Made by a program: the position numbers and the translations under genes. From NCBI RefSeq assembly GCF_000243115.2, contig NZ_CP007035.1, positions 2,418,001 through 2,482,000 of the forward strand: a DNA stretch of 64,000 nucleotides, written 5' to 3'. The DNA is from Niabella soli DSM 19437. GTDB taxonomy: Bacteria > Bacteroidota > Bacteroidia > Chitinophagales > Chitinophagaceae. The notes beneath the pieces were generated by a model. That model saw only the letters and a list, made by a program, of their open reading frames with translations. It had not been told where the DNA came from and did no database searches. Positions 38,624 to 47,518 of the stretch are shown here, in pieces (the stretch's first letter is position 1; each line of letters opens with the position of its first letter).

Positions 38624-40444
38624 TTATTTTATATTCCCGTCCTGCAAATGCACCAATTTTCTATAAATCCCCGATTCGATCTGTAGCAATTGGTCATGCG
38701 TGCCTCTTTCGGCAATTTCGCCTTTATTCAAAACGATTATTTCATCAGCATGCCTTACCGTGCTCAGTCGGTGGGCAATCACCAGGGAGGTCCGGTTTTG
38801 CATCATATTATTGATAGCATCCTGCACTAATCGCTCGCTTTCGGTATCCAGGGAAGAGGTTGCTTCATCCAGAATAAGGATCGGCGGGTTTTTTAAAACC
38901 GCCCGGGCAATAGTTAGCCGCTGTTTTTCGCCGCCGCTCAATTTAGCGCCGCGGTCGCCAATATTGGTATCCAGTTGTTGCGGTTTATTTTCAATAAAAC
39001 GCCAGGCATTGGCTATTTTGGCGGCATTTTCAATTTCATACAACGGGGCATCCGGATCAGCCAGCGTAATATTATTGCCAATGGTATCGTTAAACAGGAT
39101 CGGCTCCTGGCTTACGATACCTATCTGTTTTCTTATCGATTCTATACTGTAGTCTCTAATATTAACACCATCAAAGAGGATCTCCCCGGAAGTTACCTCA
39201 TGAAAACGCGGCACCAGGTCGGCCAGAGTGCTTTTTCCCGCCCCGCTGCTGCCCACCAGCGCTATGGTTTTCCCCTTGGGGATAAACAGGTTGATGTTTT
39301 TAAGGATGGGCGTCTCATTATAGGCAAATGATACATTCCTGAATTCAATACCTTCATTGAAGATTGCCAGTTTTTGAGTACCGCGGTCTTCAATTTTTTC
39401 CGGAACAGACAGCAGCGCCTCGATCCGTTCAATAGCAGCAGCGCCCTCCTGCACTTTGAAGAAAGAGGCCGCTAACGATTTAGCCGGGTTGATCATCATG
39501 GCGAATATGGCGATAAACGAAATAAGATCGCCAGGACCTAAGGTATTTCCGTTGAGAATAAGATTCGCCCCAAAATAAATGATCACACATAATACGATCA
39601 CCCCCAGCAATTCTGTTAAGGGCGAAGCCAGGTCCCTGCGGGCTGCCATCTTTTTGTTGATGCCCAGCAGGGTATTGTTCAGATTGACAAACCGGTTGTT
39701 TAAAATTTTTTCAGCAGTAAATGCCTTAATAATGCGAATACCGGTTAAGGTTTCATCTAATATAGATAATGTATCGCCCACCCGGAGTGATGCAGCATTG
39801 CTTTGCTTTTTAAGGGTTCTGCTGATGCGCCCGATAATAAAGGCTGTCGCTGGCAACAGGATCAGCAAAAACGCTGAAAGGCCGGGGCTGATGGCGATCA
39901 TTGCCACCAGGTAGCAGATCACCATCACGGGATCTTTTATCAACCCTTCAAGGGTATTGACCACAGAACTTTCGACAAGACCCGCATCATTGGTCATCCG
40001 GCTCATGATATCCCCTTTTTTCTGATCGGAAAAATAGCCCACCGGCAAACTGAGCACTTTGGCGTACAGATCATTTTTTAAATGAATAATGATGGAACTC
40101 CTCACCGGCACTGAAATAAGCGAGGAAACATACAACAACAGGTTCTTTAGAAAAATAGAAAAGATCACCAGCGCACAACAAAGGAATACGGCGTGCATTT
40201 GATGCCCTTCATTGACTTGTTCTGCTAATATTGCACCGATATAGCGCCCTCCCGGAATTTTGTTTAATATACTTTGACCGCCAATACCCTCTACTTTAAA
40301 AATAAGCGACATTAGCGGCGCCAGCATCCCCAAAGAAACCACCGAAAGTAAAGAAGCGATGATCGTAATGGAAATATACAGGATGATCTTTCCTTTATAA
40401 TAGCCGATATACTTAAAGAGCCGTCTGAATTTTTTTAGTTTCAT
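38624..40444 (-). CDS. ABC transporter, fused permease and ATPase (MsbA-like exporter)
   Basis: A 606-residue half-transporter that works as a homodimer in the inner membrane. Six membrane segments occupy about residues 15-315; the ATPase has Walker A GSSGAGKST, Q-loop QEPILFN, signature KLSGGEKQRL and Walker B ILILDEATSSLD, followed by the His switch (VIAHRLS). The closest type is MsbA/lipid-A or glycolipid flippases. It is downstream of three glycan genes on the same strand, with its own promoter box, so export of a glycolipid is a fair inference; it could also be a general lipid or drug exporter. Confidence 0.9.
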   Translation of the reverse strand: MKLKKFRRLFKYIGYYKGKIILYISITIIASLLSVVSLGMLAPLMSLIFKVEGIGGQSILNKIPGGRYIGAILAEQVNEGHQMHAVFLCCALVIFSIFLKNLLLYVSSLISVPVRSSIIIHLKNDLYAKVLSLPVGYFSDQKKGDIMSRMTNDAGLVESSVVNTLEGLIKDPVMVICYLVAMIAISPGLSAFLLILLPATAFIIGRISRTLKKQSNAASLRVGDTLSILDETLTGIRIIKAFTAEKILNNRFVNLNNTLLGINKKMAARRDLASPLTELLGVIVLCVIIYFGANLILNGNTLGPGDLISFIAIFAMMINPAKSLAASFFKVQEGAAAIERIEALLSVPEKIEDRGTQKLAIFNEGIEFRNVSFAYNETPILKNINLFIPKGKTIALVGSSGAGKSTLADLVPRFHEVTSGEILFDGVNIRDYSIESIRKQIGIVSQEPILFNDTIGNNITLADPDAPLYEIENAAKIANAWRFIENKPQQLDTNIGDRGAKLSGGEKQRLTIARAVLKNPPILILDEATSSLDTESERLVQDAINNMMQNRTSLVIAHRLSTVRHADEIIVLNKGEIAERGTHDQLLQIESGIYRKLVHLQDGNIK

Positions 40445-40463
40445 TAATATAATTAAAAGCGAA

Positions 40464-40471
40464 CAAAGGTA
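40464..40471 (-). promoter_or_regulatory. Candidate promoter box of the MsbA-like gene
   Basis: Reads TACCTTTG on the minus strand, matching TAnnTTTG, 19 bases upstream of the ATG. Confidence 0.5.
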
Positions 40472-40509
40472 CTTTTAAAAAATGGGGCGTCGATGTAATT
40501 CTGACTATA

Positions 40510-41619
40510 TTACTTAATGGCACCCAAACAGTCCTTGATCACATTAAGATAAGCATATCCATTCACCGCATCCGGTTCTACATAGTTTCCTTCTGCCCAT
40601 TCATTCCATGATTTAATAACCAGGAACTGTTCACTACTTTGTTTTTCTTTTAAGAAGTCAATCGCCTTCAATAACTGTAATCGAAAGAGTTCAGGTGTCG
40701 TGTTTGTAATAACCACTCCATTTTTACCACTTCGGGGAGTATTATCCCAATTGGGTAGCACCATTGGAAAAACAGTTCCTTTATTATTTTCAAACAATAT
40801 TCTGTCAACTATCTCCCGCTGGTCAATGCGAACAACTTTTTGGTACTGTTTCCCAAAAAGGCTTGAAGACATTGTACGTAACACTTTATAGAAAAGCCTT
40901 TTTCTTTCTTTTCGGATAAGGTCGTATTTAACTTTGTTGTATGCAAAAGAAATTCTCCCATCAAAGCCTGTTGCTATACTATCCCAACCATCGGGATTAA
41001 TATTTGAGGCAACAATATACAAACCTTTCAACCCTCTCTTCAACGCTTCATTGCGTAAGCTCGTAAGGTAGGCCTTCGGATCAGGCAATCCCACACCATC
41101 ATAGATAATAAAAAGCGGACAATCATTTACCCTTATATAACGCGGATCTTCAAATAATTTTATCAGGTAATCAAAATGCTGTTGTATATCGCCTTCCGGA
41201 TATTCCTGTTTAATCAAGACCTTGTCTGGGCTCCCGTGCCAAATGCCGCTCCAACTTTCATTTGCCCAGCATACACAGAAAGGGAAGTCTGGCTTTTTAG
41301 ATTCTATTACTTCAGTCAAAGGTCGTTGCAGCAATTGGCGTCCATTACCAAACCAATAATGATAATAAATAAATCCATGCACCCCATACTCTCTGGCCAT
41401 TTTTGCCTGAGCTTCTCTTACCTCCGGAATTCTTAAGTCATAATAACCCAAATCTGCCGGCACTACAGGTTGTTGATGCCCTTTGAACAAGGGTTTCGCT
41501 TTGCCAACATTGGTCCACTCCGTAAATCCCTTACCCCACCACTCATCATTTTCTGGAATAGGATGAAACTGCGGCAGGTAAAAAGCGAGACACTTAATAT
41601 CTGTACTTACCTCATTCAT
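40510..41619 (-). CDS. WbsX-like glycan-processing protein
   Basis: A 369-residue protein of the WbsX/GH99-like family. The N-terminus CLAFYLPQFHPIPENDEWWGKGFTEWTNV is the family hallmark, followed by GFIYYHYWFGNGRQLLQRP and the ICWANESW-like segment VCWANESWSGIWHG, and near the end SWNEWAEGNYVEPD. Such proteins occur in O-antigen and rhamnan/capsule loci, either as glycosyltransferases or glycoside hydrolases (endo-mannosidase-like TIM barrel); the reaction here is not certain. Its first 8 bases overlap the end of the GT4 gene, so both are cotranscribed. Confidence 0.85.
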   Translation of the reverse strand: MNEVSTDIKCLAFYLPQFHPIPENDEWWGKGFTEWTNVGKAKPLFKGHQQPVVPADLGYYDLRIPEVREAQAKMAREYGVHGFIYYHYWFGNGRQLLQRPLTEVIESKKPDFPFCVCWANESWSGIWHGSPDKVLIKQEYPEGDIQQHFDYLIKLFEDPRYIRVNDCPLFIIYDGVGLPDPKAYLTSLRNEALKRGLKGLYIVASNINPDGWDSIATGFDGRISFAYNKVKYDLIRKERKRLFYKVLRTMSSSLFGKQYQKVVRIDQREIVDRILFENNKGTVFPMVLPNWDNTPRSGKNGVVITNTTPELFRLQLLKAIDFLKEKQSSEQFLVIKSWNEWAEGNYVEPDAVNGYAYLNVIKDCLGAIK

Positions 41620-42802
41620 AACCTTTTATATCAGTAAATTTCCGCGAAAGAATCTTTAAAAAATGTTGCCGGCTGTGATTTTTCTGAAAAAACCGAGCGC
41701 CGTCTTCCTTCATCTCATCATAATAGACACTGTCTGACAATAATTTATTTATCGCATTCCCAAACGCTGTTCCCGAATTTGCCACCACACAACCATTCCC
41801 CGTCTTATTCAGCAACCCATCCACACCCTTTGGTGTGCAAACCACAGGCAGTCCGTAAGACAAAGCTTCTATTACTTTTATTTTTACCCCCGTACCCGTT
41901 AACATAGGGCAGATAGCCACGCGTGCCTGTAAATAATAGGGGGTTAAATCATCCGCGTAGGGAATCTTTTCAATAGCCGGATGATCCTGAACATGTTTAT
42001 GAATGCCCCCTATTACGCATATACGAAGTGATGGATCCAACCTGGGATATACTTCTTTAAAGAACCATTCGGCAGCCTTTATATTATGCCGGTTATCGCT
42101 TGCCACATATAAAAGGTCGTATTTTTTATCGGGTTGATCTTCCACCGTATGATCTGTAGTGGCATACGGAATATGCACTACTTCTTTTTCTGTAAATTGT
42201 CTGAACAGATATTGCTCCTCAACAGATATAGTCCATATTTCATCGAAAAAGTTCACCCTTTTCATTTCATCTGCAAAAGCATGACCTATATTGAAATGTT
42301 TCCAGACCGTTTCCTGGGCTGTCATAAAATCATGCGTATCGATAATTAATTTTGCATTACCCGTATAACGATTATCCCTGATAAAATTGGCCCAATGCAC
42401 ATAACTGATCACGATATAATCATAGGTGTTTTTCTTAAGGATTTTGTTAAACGTCTCTTGATTGTAAACAGTTACGAAATTCCCCAGGGAGCGCTTCGGC
42501 GAAAGATCACGTACCAGCCTTTGTGCCCGGTAGCGTAGCCAACTGTCCAGCTCCCCTGGCCCTTTTGGTTTCCGGCTTAAGCTAAAAACAGACCGCACCA
42601 GCCCTGTATTCTTTATTTGCCTTACTTCTTCTGTGCTCATCGGCGCGCCCCAGGTATCTGTACTATGCGCATAATCAACTGTAAGTCCGCAAGCCCGGAA
42701 GCCCTCCAGCAATGCCCAGGCTCTTGTAATAGCACCGGCATTATTTTTAGCGATATTAAACGGAATAAAATAAAGAAGTTTTTTACTATTCGTCGTATCC
42801 AA
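41612..42802 (-). CDS. Glycosyltransferase family 4-type protein
   Basis: A 396-residue GT-B fold enzyme. The N-terminal part (KLLYFIPFNIAKNNAGAITRAWALLEGF) and the linker with IWTISVEEQYLF fit the donor-independent half. The C-terminal half shows AVICPMLTGTGVKIKVIEALSYGLPVVCTPKGVDGL, typical of GT4/GT1 nucleotide-sugar binding with the E-x-x-x-x-x-x-x-E-like segment shortened to IEALSYGLP. It probably adds a sugar to a surface glycan. It follows the GT2 gene by 30 bases and overlaps the WbsX-like gene by 8. Confidence 0.88.
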   Translation of the reverse strand: MDTTNSKKLLYFIPFNIAKNNAGAITRAWALLEGFRACGLTVDYAHSTDTWGAPMSTEEVRQIKNTGLVRSVFSLSRKPKGPGELDSWLRYRAQRLVRDLSPKRSLGNFVTVYNQETFNKILKKNTYDYIVISYVHWANFIRDNRYTGNAKLIIDTHDFMTAQETVWKHFNIGHAFADEMKRVNFFDEIWTISVEEQYLFRQFTEKEVVHIPYATTDHTVEDQPDKKYDLLYVASDNRHNIKAAEWFFKEVYPRLDPSLRICVIGGIHKHVQDHPAIEKIPYADDLTPYYLQARVAICPMLTGTGVKIKVIEALSYGLPVVCTPKGVDGLLNKTGNGCVVANSGTAFGNAINKLLSDSVYYDEMKEDGARFFQKNHSRQHFLKILSRKFTDIKGYE

Positions 42803-42832
42803 AACAATCTTTTAAAAAATGGTATAACTATT

Positions 42833-43636
42833 TCAGGCCTCCAGGTACCCGTTGGGCCGGTAACTATATTTATAATTTACGGTTTCCCGGTAAATGCTTT
42901 CATTCTGATCCAGGTTACCGCGGGAATTAAAGGTGTGGAAGATATGATAGGTAACGGCGGCCAGCTTTAACTTTTTCATCTTTACGCCAAGGTTCATCAG
43001 GCGCTCGCCCAACTCCGAATCTTCCCGGCCCCAGCCCTTGAAGCCGCTGTAGTAACCGTTTACCTTTACGTAATCTTTTTTCCAGAATGCCAGGTTACAT
43101 CCCTTTACTTTATGCGAATGACAGGGGTTTACCTTAAAGCACCACGAAAAAATAGGAACGCGCAACGAATTGAACCGGTTCCGCAAGCCCCGCATAAAAG
43201 AATGCAAACTTTCGATGTTCCTTGTCTGAAGCAGCTCCAGGCTACGCCATTTGGAGATCAGCGCCCGGCTTCCCTGTACAAAAAAACCGCTCCGGGCGCC
43301 TTTGATATGATCGGCAATAAATTCCCGGTGCATTACGATATCGCCGTCAATCTCTATAATATAATCTGCCCTGATTTCCTTTATCGCTTTGTTCATGATC
43401 AGGCTTTTCCTAAAGCCCCTGTCATCATGCGATATGTGCTTTATCGCAATACCATACTTTTCCTGAAACGCTGTTATACACTGTGCCGTATACGGATCAT
43501 CTCCGTCTTCTGCAATAATAATTTCGTCGGGCTTCCGGCTTTGATATAATACACTTTTTAATACCAGTTGTAATGCCTCGGGCCACTTGTAAGTAGCAAT
43601 TAATAATGCTACGGTAAAGGGTGATTTTGTCGTCAT
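42833..43636 (-). CDS. Glycosyltransferase family 2 protein
   Basis: A 267-residue GT-A enzyme. It starts VALLIATYKWPEALQLVLKSVLYQSRKPDEIIIAEDG, has the metal-binding D-x-D in YIIEIDGDIVMHREF (about residue 97), and the C-terminal galactosyltransferase-like motif GFKGWGREDSELGERLMNLG (about residue 205-225). This combination is seen in chondroitin-polymerase-like GT2 proteins of Bacteroidota. It is the first gene of the three-gene glycan unit on the minus strand and diverges from the JmjC-type gene. Confidence 0.9.
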   Translation of the reverse strand: MTTKSPFTVALLIATYKWPEALQLVLKSVLYQSRKPDEIIIAEDGDDPYTAQCITAFQEKYGIAIKHISHDDRGFRKSLIMNKAIKEIRADYIIEIDGDIVMHREFIADHIKGARSGFFVQGSRALISKWRSLELLQTRNIESLHSFMRGLRNRFNSLRVPIFSWCFKVNPCHSHKVKGCNLAFWKKDYVKVNGYYSGFKGWGREDSELGERLMNLGVKMKKLKLAAVTYHIFHTFNSRGNLDQNESIYRETVNYKYSYRPNGYLEA

Positions 43637-43854
43637 TGTTTTCCAACGTGTTTTTGAATGGAGAAAGCGCGGTATTGAATAGTTTCAACTCCTTAACAAT
43701 AACGCAAAGAATAGCTAAACGCAACAATTTTGACTACAAAAACCGAATGAAGTTGCGCTTTTTATCATTTTTTTTACAAAATCTTTGCAAAAAACTGGCT
43801 TTACCCGCAAACATTCCTCCCCGGAAGACTTACTACATTTATAAAAACTATCAT

Positions 43855-43863
43855 TAAATTTGC
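43855..43863 (+). promoter_or_regulatory. Candidate promoter box of the JmjC-type cupin gene
   Basis: Reads TAAATTTGC, a full TAnnTTTG match, ending 15 bases before the ATG at 43879. Confidence 0.5.
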
Positions 43864-43878
43864 CGTTTATTTTGATTT

Positions 43879-44742
43879 ATGCAGCTACAGGAATTAGACA
43901 AGTTGGAATCCATCAGTCCGGAAGATTTTAAAAAGAAGTATTATCAGCAATGCAAACCGGTTGTAATAAAAGACCTTGCCCGGCAATGGCCGGCGTTTAC
44001 CAAATGGAACTGGGACTATTTTATTAATATAGTGGGTGAAAAGGAAGTAGGCGTTTACAACAATGTAAAAAGCGACTCGTACACACCCATAAATACCGCG
44101 GATGCCTACATGAAATTTGGCGAATACCTGGAGCGGGTAAAAAAAGGGCCGGTGGACCTTCGCATCTTTTTGTTTAATATCTTTCAGCATGCTCCCCAGA
44201 TCGTGGGCGACTTTTCCTGGCCGGATGCCTATATGACAGGGTTTGTTAAAAAATTCCCGATGTTATTTGTAGGGGGCGAAGGCGCCATCACCCATATGCA
44301 CTTCGATATTGATATGAGCCATATCCTGCACACCCAGTTTATCGGCAAAAAAAGGGTATTACTCTTCCCTTTCGAAGAACAACATAAACTGTATAGAAAA
44401 CCCTGGGAAGTATTAAGCTTAGCTAATTATGCGCATTACCACGAAAAATTCGATTACGACAATTTCCCCGCAGTTAAAAATGCACAGGGCTATGAAGTAA
44501 TCCTGGAACACGGCGATACTTTATTTATGCCCGCAGGCTATTGGCATCATATGGAATATATTGATGCAGGTTTTGCCATGAGTTTAAGGGCCCTTCAAAG
44601 CAGCCTTTCCGGCAAGTTAAAAGGCGCCTGGAACCTCTTTGGCATGCGTAATATTGATACCCTTATGAAGAAAACGGCGCCAAAATGGTGGTACGACCGT
44701 AAAATAAAACAACTGCATGCGGCAGCGGAACAAACATTATAA
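43879..44742 (+). CDS. JmjC/cupin_8-type 2-oxoglutarate oxygenase
   Basis: A 287-residue protein of the cupin_8 (JmjC-like) group. The N-terminal PEDFKKKYYQQCKPVVIKDLARQWPAF is family-typical. The iron-binding facial triad is visible as H141-F-D143 in ITHMHFDIDMSH and the distal His in GYWHHMEYIDAG (H223 or H224); basic residues KKRVLLFP follow for 2-oxoglutarate. Related enzymes hydroxylate proteins such as ribosomal proteins or modify small molecules; the substrate is unknown. Single gene, divergent from the glycan unit. Confidence 0.87.
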   Translation: MQLQELDKLESISPEDFKKKYYQQCKPVVIKDLARQWPAFTKWNWDYFINIVGEKEVGVYNNVKSDSYTPINTADAYMKFGEYLERVKKGPVDLRIFLFNIFQHAPQIVGDFSWPDAYMTGFVKKFPMLFVGGEGAITHMHFDIDMSHILHTQFIGKKRVLLFPFEEQHKLYRKPWEVLSLANYAHYHEKFDYDNFPAVKNAQGYEVILEHGDTLFMPAGYWHHMEYIDAGFAMSLRALQSSLSGKLKGAWNLFGMRNIDTLMKKTAPKWWYDRKIKQLHAAAEQTL

Positions 44743-44751
44743 TAATTTGAA

Positions 44752-44832
44752 AATTTGAGAATGTGCAAATGTGGAAATGGCTTTTTACCCGGTAACAACC
44801 GGTTCCATTTTCAAATCTTCAAATTCCCAAAT
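44752..44832. repeat. Long imperfect inverted repeat after the JmjC-type gene
   Basis: The left arm (aatttgaaaatttgagaatg, gtgcaaatgtggaaatgg) and the right arm (ccattttcaaatcttc, aaattcccaaatt) pair over about 30 bases with mismatches, around a centre with a second small hairpin (accggtaacaaccggt). It may end the transcript. Related to 18181-18315 and 45708-45775. Confidence 0.6.
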
Positions 44833-44880
44833 TATAGAATTACTTTTATAGGGATCATTTCATAATAAAAGTTTTTTGTC

Positions 44881-45672
44881 ATGAAAATAGCCCTGGCTGC
44901 TCCCCCATTTCCCCAATCTATTGACGACGGTTTATTTTGGCTTGGTCAACTTGTAAAAGAAGCTGCTAGCCAGCAAGCTGAAATCGTTTGTTTCCCTGAA
45001 TCATTTATTCCCGGCTATCCGGGTATGGGATATCCTGAAAAAGATCGTAGTGCAGACAAATTGCAAGACGCATTGGATAAGGCTTGTGTTATTGCTGCAA
45101 AAAATACCATTTGCATCATCCTGCCAATGGACTGGCCATGCCAATCCGGCTTTTTGAATGTGGCGTTCGTTATTTCGGCTGAGGGCATTGTATTGGGCTA
45201 CCAGGCAAAAAATCAATTGGATCCTTCCGAAGATACTTTTTGGACACCCGGCACCCAAAGAACTATTTTTGAAGTAAAGGGTGTAAAGTTTGGCATTACA
45301 ATCTGTCATGAAGGATTCCGCTATCCTGAATCGGTCCGTTGGGCTGCCCGCAACGGAGCTGCAATTGTTTTTCATCCCCATTTTAATGGCAGCAATACCC
45401 ACGGTATTTCGCTTACCGAATGGGGTCATAAAAACAATCCTTATTATGAAAAAGCCGCTATATTAAGAGCGATGGAGAATACCATCTATTTTGCCAGTTG
45501 TAATTATGCCTCCTTGTATCCGGAATCTGCCAGCAGCCTCATTGACCCAACAGGCAATTGTACAATACATGCCGAATATGGTAACCCGGGGGTAATAACG
45601 GCAAACATTGATCCGGCTTTGGCAACCGGCCTTTTGGCAAAAAGGTTCAAACCTGAAAATTATTCTCTTTAA
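44881..45672 (+). CDS. Carbon-nitrogen hydrolase (nitrilase superfamily)
   Basis: A 263-residue alpha-beta-beta-alpha enzyme. The catalytic triad is visible: E40 in CFPESFIPGYPG, K110 in GYQAKNQLDPSED and C142 in GITICHEGFRYPES. This group cleaves amides or nitriles (omega-amidase, N-carbamyl hydrolase or nitrilase types). The C-terminal part NYASLYPESASSLIDPTGN is family-typical. The substrate cannot be told. Single plus-strand gene, 138 bases after the JmjC-type gene. Confidence 0.88.
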   Translation: MKIALAAPPFPQSIDDGLFWLGQLVKEAASQQAEIVCFPESFIPGYPGMGYPEKDRSADKLQDALDKACVIAAKNTICIILPMDWPCQSGFLNVAFVISAEGIVLGYQAKNQLDPSEDTFWTPGTQRTIFEVKGVKFGITICHEGFRYPESVRWAARNGAAIVFHPHFNGSNTHGISLTEWGHKNNPYYEKAAILRAMENTIYFASCNYASLYPESASSLIDPTGNCTIHAEYGNPGVITANIDPALATGLLAKRFKPENYSL

Positions 45673-45707
45673 TTTGAAAACAGCTTCCTGCTAAGAAACG
45701 GGTTGAT

Positions 45708-45775
45708 TTTCACATTTACACATTCTCACATTTACTCATTTTCAAATCTTCAAATCTTCAAATTCTCAAATTGAG
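45708..45775. repeat. 'tcacatttacaca / tcaaatcttcaaat' repeat between nitrilase gene and aroE
   Basis: A run of near-identical short units (cacatttacacattctcacatttactc, then tcaaatcttcaaatcttcaaattctcaaat). It looks like one arm of the inverted repeats at 44752-44832 and 18181-18315, here without its partner. Confidence 0.55.
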
Positions 45776-45803
45776 CAATTACCCCTTTTACATTTCTTAT
45801 TGA

Positions 45804-46538
45804 TTATTTTTCATTCCATATCCTCCAGCTCTCTTCCGCCTGCCCCACCAGCATATCATATCCATTTTTAACAAGGGCGCCTCTTTGCTGCCCTTCGTTT
45901 AAGAATGCGGTCAGCGGCGGGTTATAGACCAGGTCATACAGGTAATGCCTGGGAGTGAGCAAATCATAAGGGATAGCGGGCTTACCTTCTGTTTTGGGGA
46001 AACTGCCCAACGGCGTTGAGTTGATAATGAGTGTGTACGTATTCATTACTTCGGGTGTAAGGTCGTTGTACGTCAGCACTCCTTCTTTTGGCGACCGGGA
46101 TACATATTTGTAAGTAATACCCAATTTATTTAATACATATTTTACGGCCCTGGCAGCGCCGCCGGTTCCCAGGATCAACGCATGCGTATGATGTGCTTGT
46201 AATTGTTGCAACAAGGTGGTTTCAAAGGCCGCTGCATCGGTATTATAGCCTTTTAACCGGCCCGCTGTTATTTTTATGCAGTTGCAGGCGCCTATAGCCG
46301 CAGCTTCACTATCCACTTCATCCAAAAAGCGAAGCACTTCCTGCTTATAGGGAATGGTAACATTAAACCCCTGCAGCTCCGGATAGGCGGATAAAATATC
46401 CGCCAGGTGTCCGATGGCAGGAATTTCAAACAGTTCGTATCGGCAATCAGCAATGCCTTCTCTTTCAAATTTATCTGTAAAGAATTTTTTTGAAAAAGAC
46501 TGGCTTAAGGGAAATCCGATTAAACCATACAGTTGCAT
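45804..46538 (-). CDS. aroE: Shikimate dehydrogenase
   Basis: Reduces 3-dehydroshikimate with NADPH in the aromatic amino-acid pathway. The 244-residue protein shows the shikimate-binding GFPLSQSFSKKFF and NVTIPYK (catalytic K65), the NADP-binding ILGTGGAARAVKYVL, and NSTPLGSFP. The length is typical of the shorter Bacteroidota form. Its start overlaps the stop of the comA-like gene by one base, so both are cotranscribed from the promoter at 47336-47343. Confidence 0.95.
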   Translation of the reverse strand: MQLYGLIGFPLSQSFSKKFFTDKFEREGIADCRYELFEIPAIGHLADILSAYPELQGFNVTIPYKQEVLRFLDEVDSEAAAIGACNCIKITAGRLKGYNTDAAAFETTLLQQLQAHHTHALILGTGGAARAVKYVLNKLGITYKYVSRSPKEGVLTYNDLTPEVMNTYTLIINSTPLGSFPKTEGKPAIPYDLLTPRHYLYDLVYNPPLTAFLNEGQQRGALVKNGYDMLVGQAEESWRIWNEK

Positions 46539-47311
46539 CAGAACGCTGTTTTATTGTCGAGGTATAACTCGAACGTATCTCCTCTCAGCCCGATGCGCAT
46601 AGCTTCCAGGGCAATTACTTCGTTTGGCGGTATATTGCCCAAATTGGCATTACAGCCCACCAGTTCCAGAAAATACAGTTGTTGTGCTTTTTGCGGCGCC
46701 TCCCAAATAATCTTTTCAGAAGGGATCTGCGTTAAGATCTCCTGCACCAGCCCCTCGCGCACTTCCCCTGTTCCGCGGTAGATCCCCACATTCCCCGCCT
46801 CGCGCGCTTCCGCTATTACATAAGAAGAACCGGCTTCCAGCTCTGCTTTCATCAGCTCAATCCATTTATAGGGGGGAATAATATGCGTGGCGTCTTTACT
46901 GCCCACCTCGCTTAAAACCGTTCCATGTTGGGTCAGTTTTTCAATATAACCGCATTTCTCCGCGTGCGGAACCGTAATGGAACCATCGCTTACTTCCATA
47001 TAGCTGATCCCGAAGTGCTTACAGATAGCGATATAGTCATCAACCTGGTTGCGCACCAAATAAGCCTCAAACAAGGTTCCTCCAAAATAAACCGGAATAT
47101 CATAAGACCGGTACACTGCAATTTTTTCTTCCAGGTTGGGGGTCACTACGGCCGTACCAAATCCCAGTTTTACTATGTCAACATGAGGGTAAGAAACACT
47201 CATAAAGCTTTTGGCTTCATCAACACTTAACCCCTTATCCATTACCATTGTAATGCCATTGGTACGCGGGCGCACGAGCCGTTCCGGCATTTGTGTTAGA
47301 TTAAACTTCAT
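46538..47311 (-). CDS. comA: Phosphosulfolactate synthase (ComA family)
   Basis: Adds sulfite to phosphoenolpyruvate to give (R)-phosphosulfolactate. The 257-residue TIM-barrel protein shows the family segments RPRTNGITMVMDKGLS, DIVKLGFGTAVV, YFGGTLFEAYL, YMEVSDGSITV, EVGSKDATHIIPPYKWI and EARESGNVGIY-like EAREAGNVGIYRGTGEVRE. In methanogens it starts coenzyme M synthesis; in bacteria it can supply sulfolactate or cysteate. In Bacteroidota cysteate is a precursor of sulfonolipids (capnine). It overlaps aroE by one base, and a serine-palmitoyltransferase-like gene lies 2.9 kb away. Confidence 0.92.
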   Translation of the reverse strand: MKFNLTQMPERLVRPRTNGITMVMDKGLSVDEAKSFMSVSYPHVDIVKLGFGTAVVTPNLEEKIAVYRSYDIPVYFGGTLFEAYLVRNQVDDYIAICKHFGISYMEVSDGSITVPHAEKCGYIEKLTQHGTVLSEVGSKDATHIIPPYKWIELMKAELEAGSSYVIAEAREAGNVGIYRGTGEVREGLVQEILTQIPSEKIIWEAPQKAQQLYFLELVGCNANLGNIPPNEVIALEAMRIGLRGDTFELYLDNKTAF

Positions 47312-47335
47312 CTGGTATCACATTATAAATGGGCA

Positions 47336-47343
47336 CAAAAGTA
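47336..47343 (-). promoter_or_regulatory. Candidate promoter box of comA-aroE
   Basis: Reads TACTTTTG on the minus strand, matching TAnnTTTG, 24 bases upstream of the ATG at 47311. Confidence 0.45.
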
Positions 47344-47472
47344 ATTATTTTACACTAGTTTAGCTCACCGGGATGGAATATATGTATGGAAAACCCGGCA
47401 AACAGGCTCTGTTAATTGATAAATCCTACTTAATTTATTACCCATATTTGTGTATCTAGGACCTCATTTACT

Positions 47473-47480
47473 TATTTTTG
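47473..47480 (+). promoter_or_regulatory. Candidate promoter box of the class A PBP gene
   Basis: Reads TATTTTTG, matching TAnnTTTG, 38 bases before the ATG at 47519. Confidence 0.4.
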
Positions 47481-47518
47481 GTTCCTGATTATTTTATAAA
47501 CATTATATCATTCACTAT

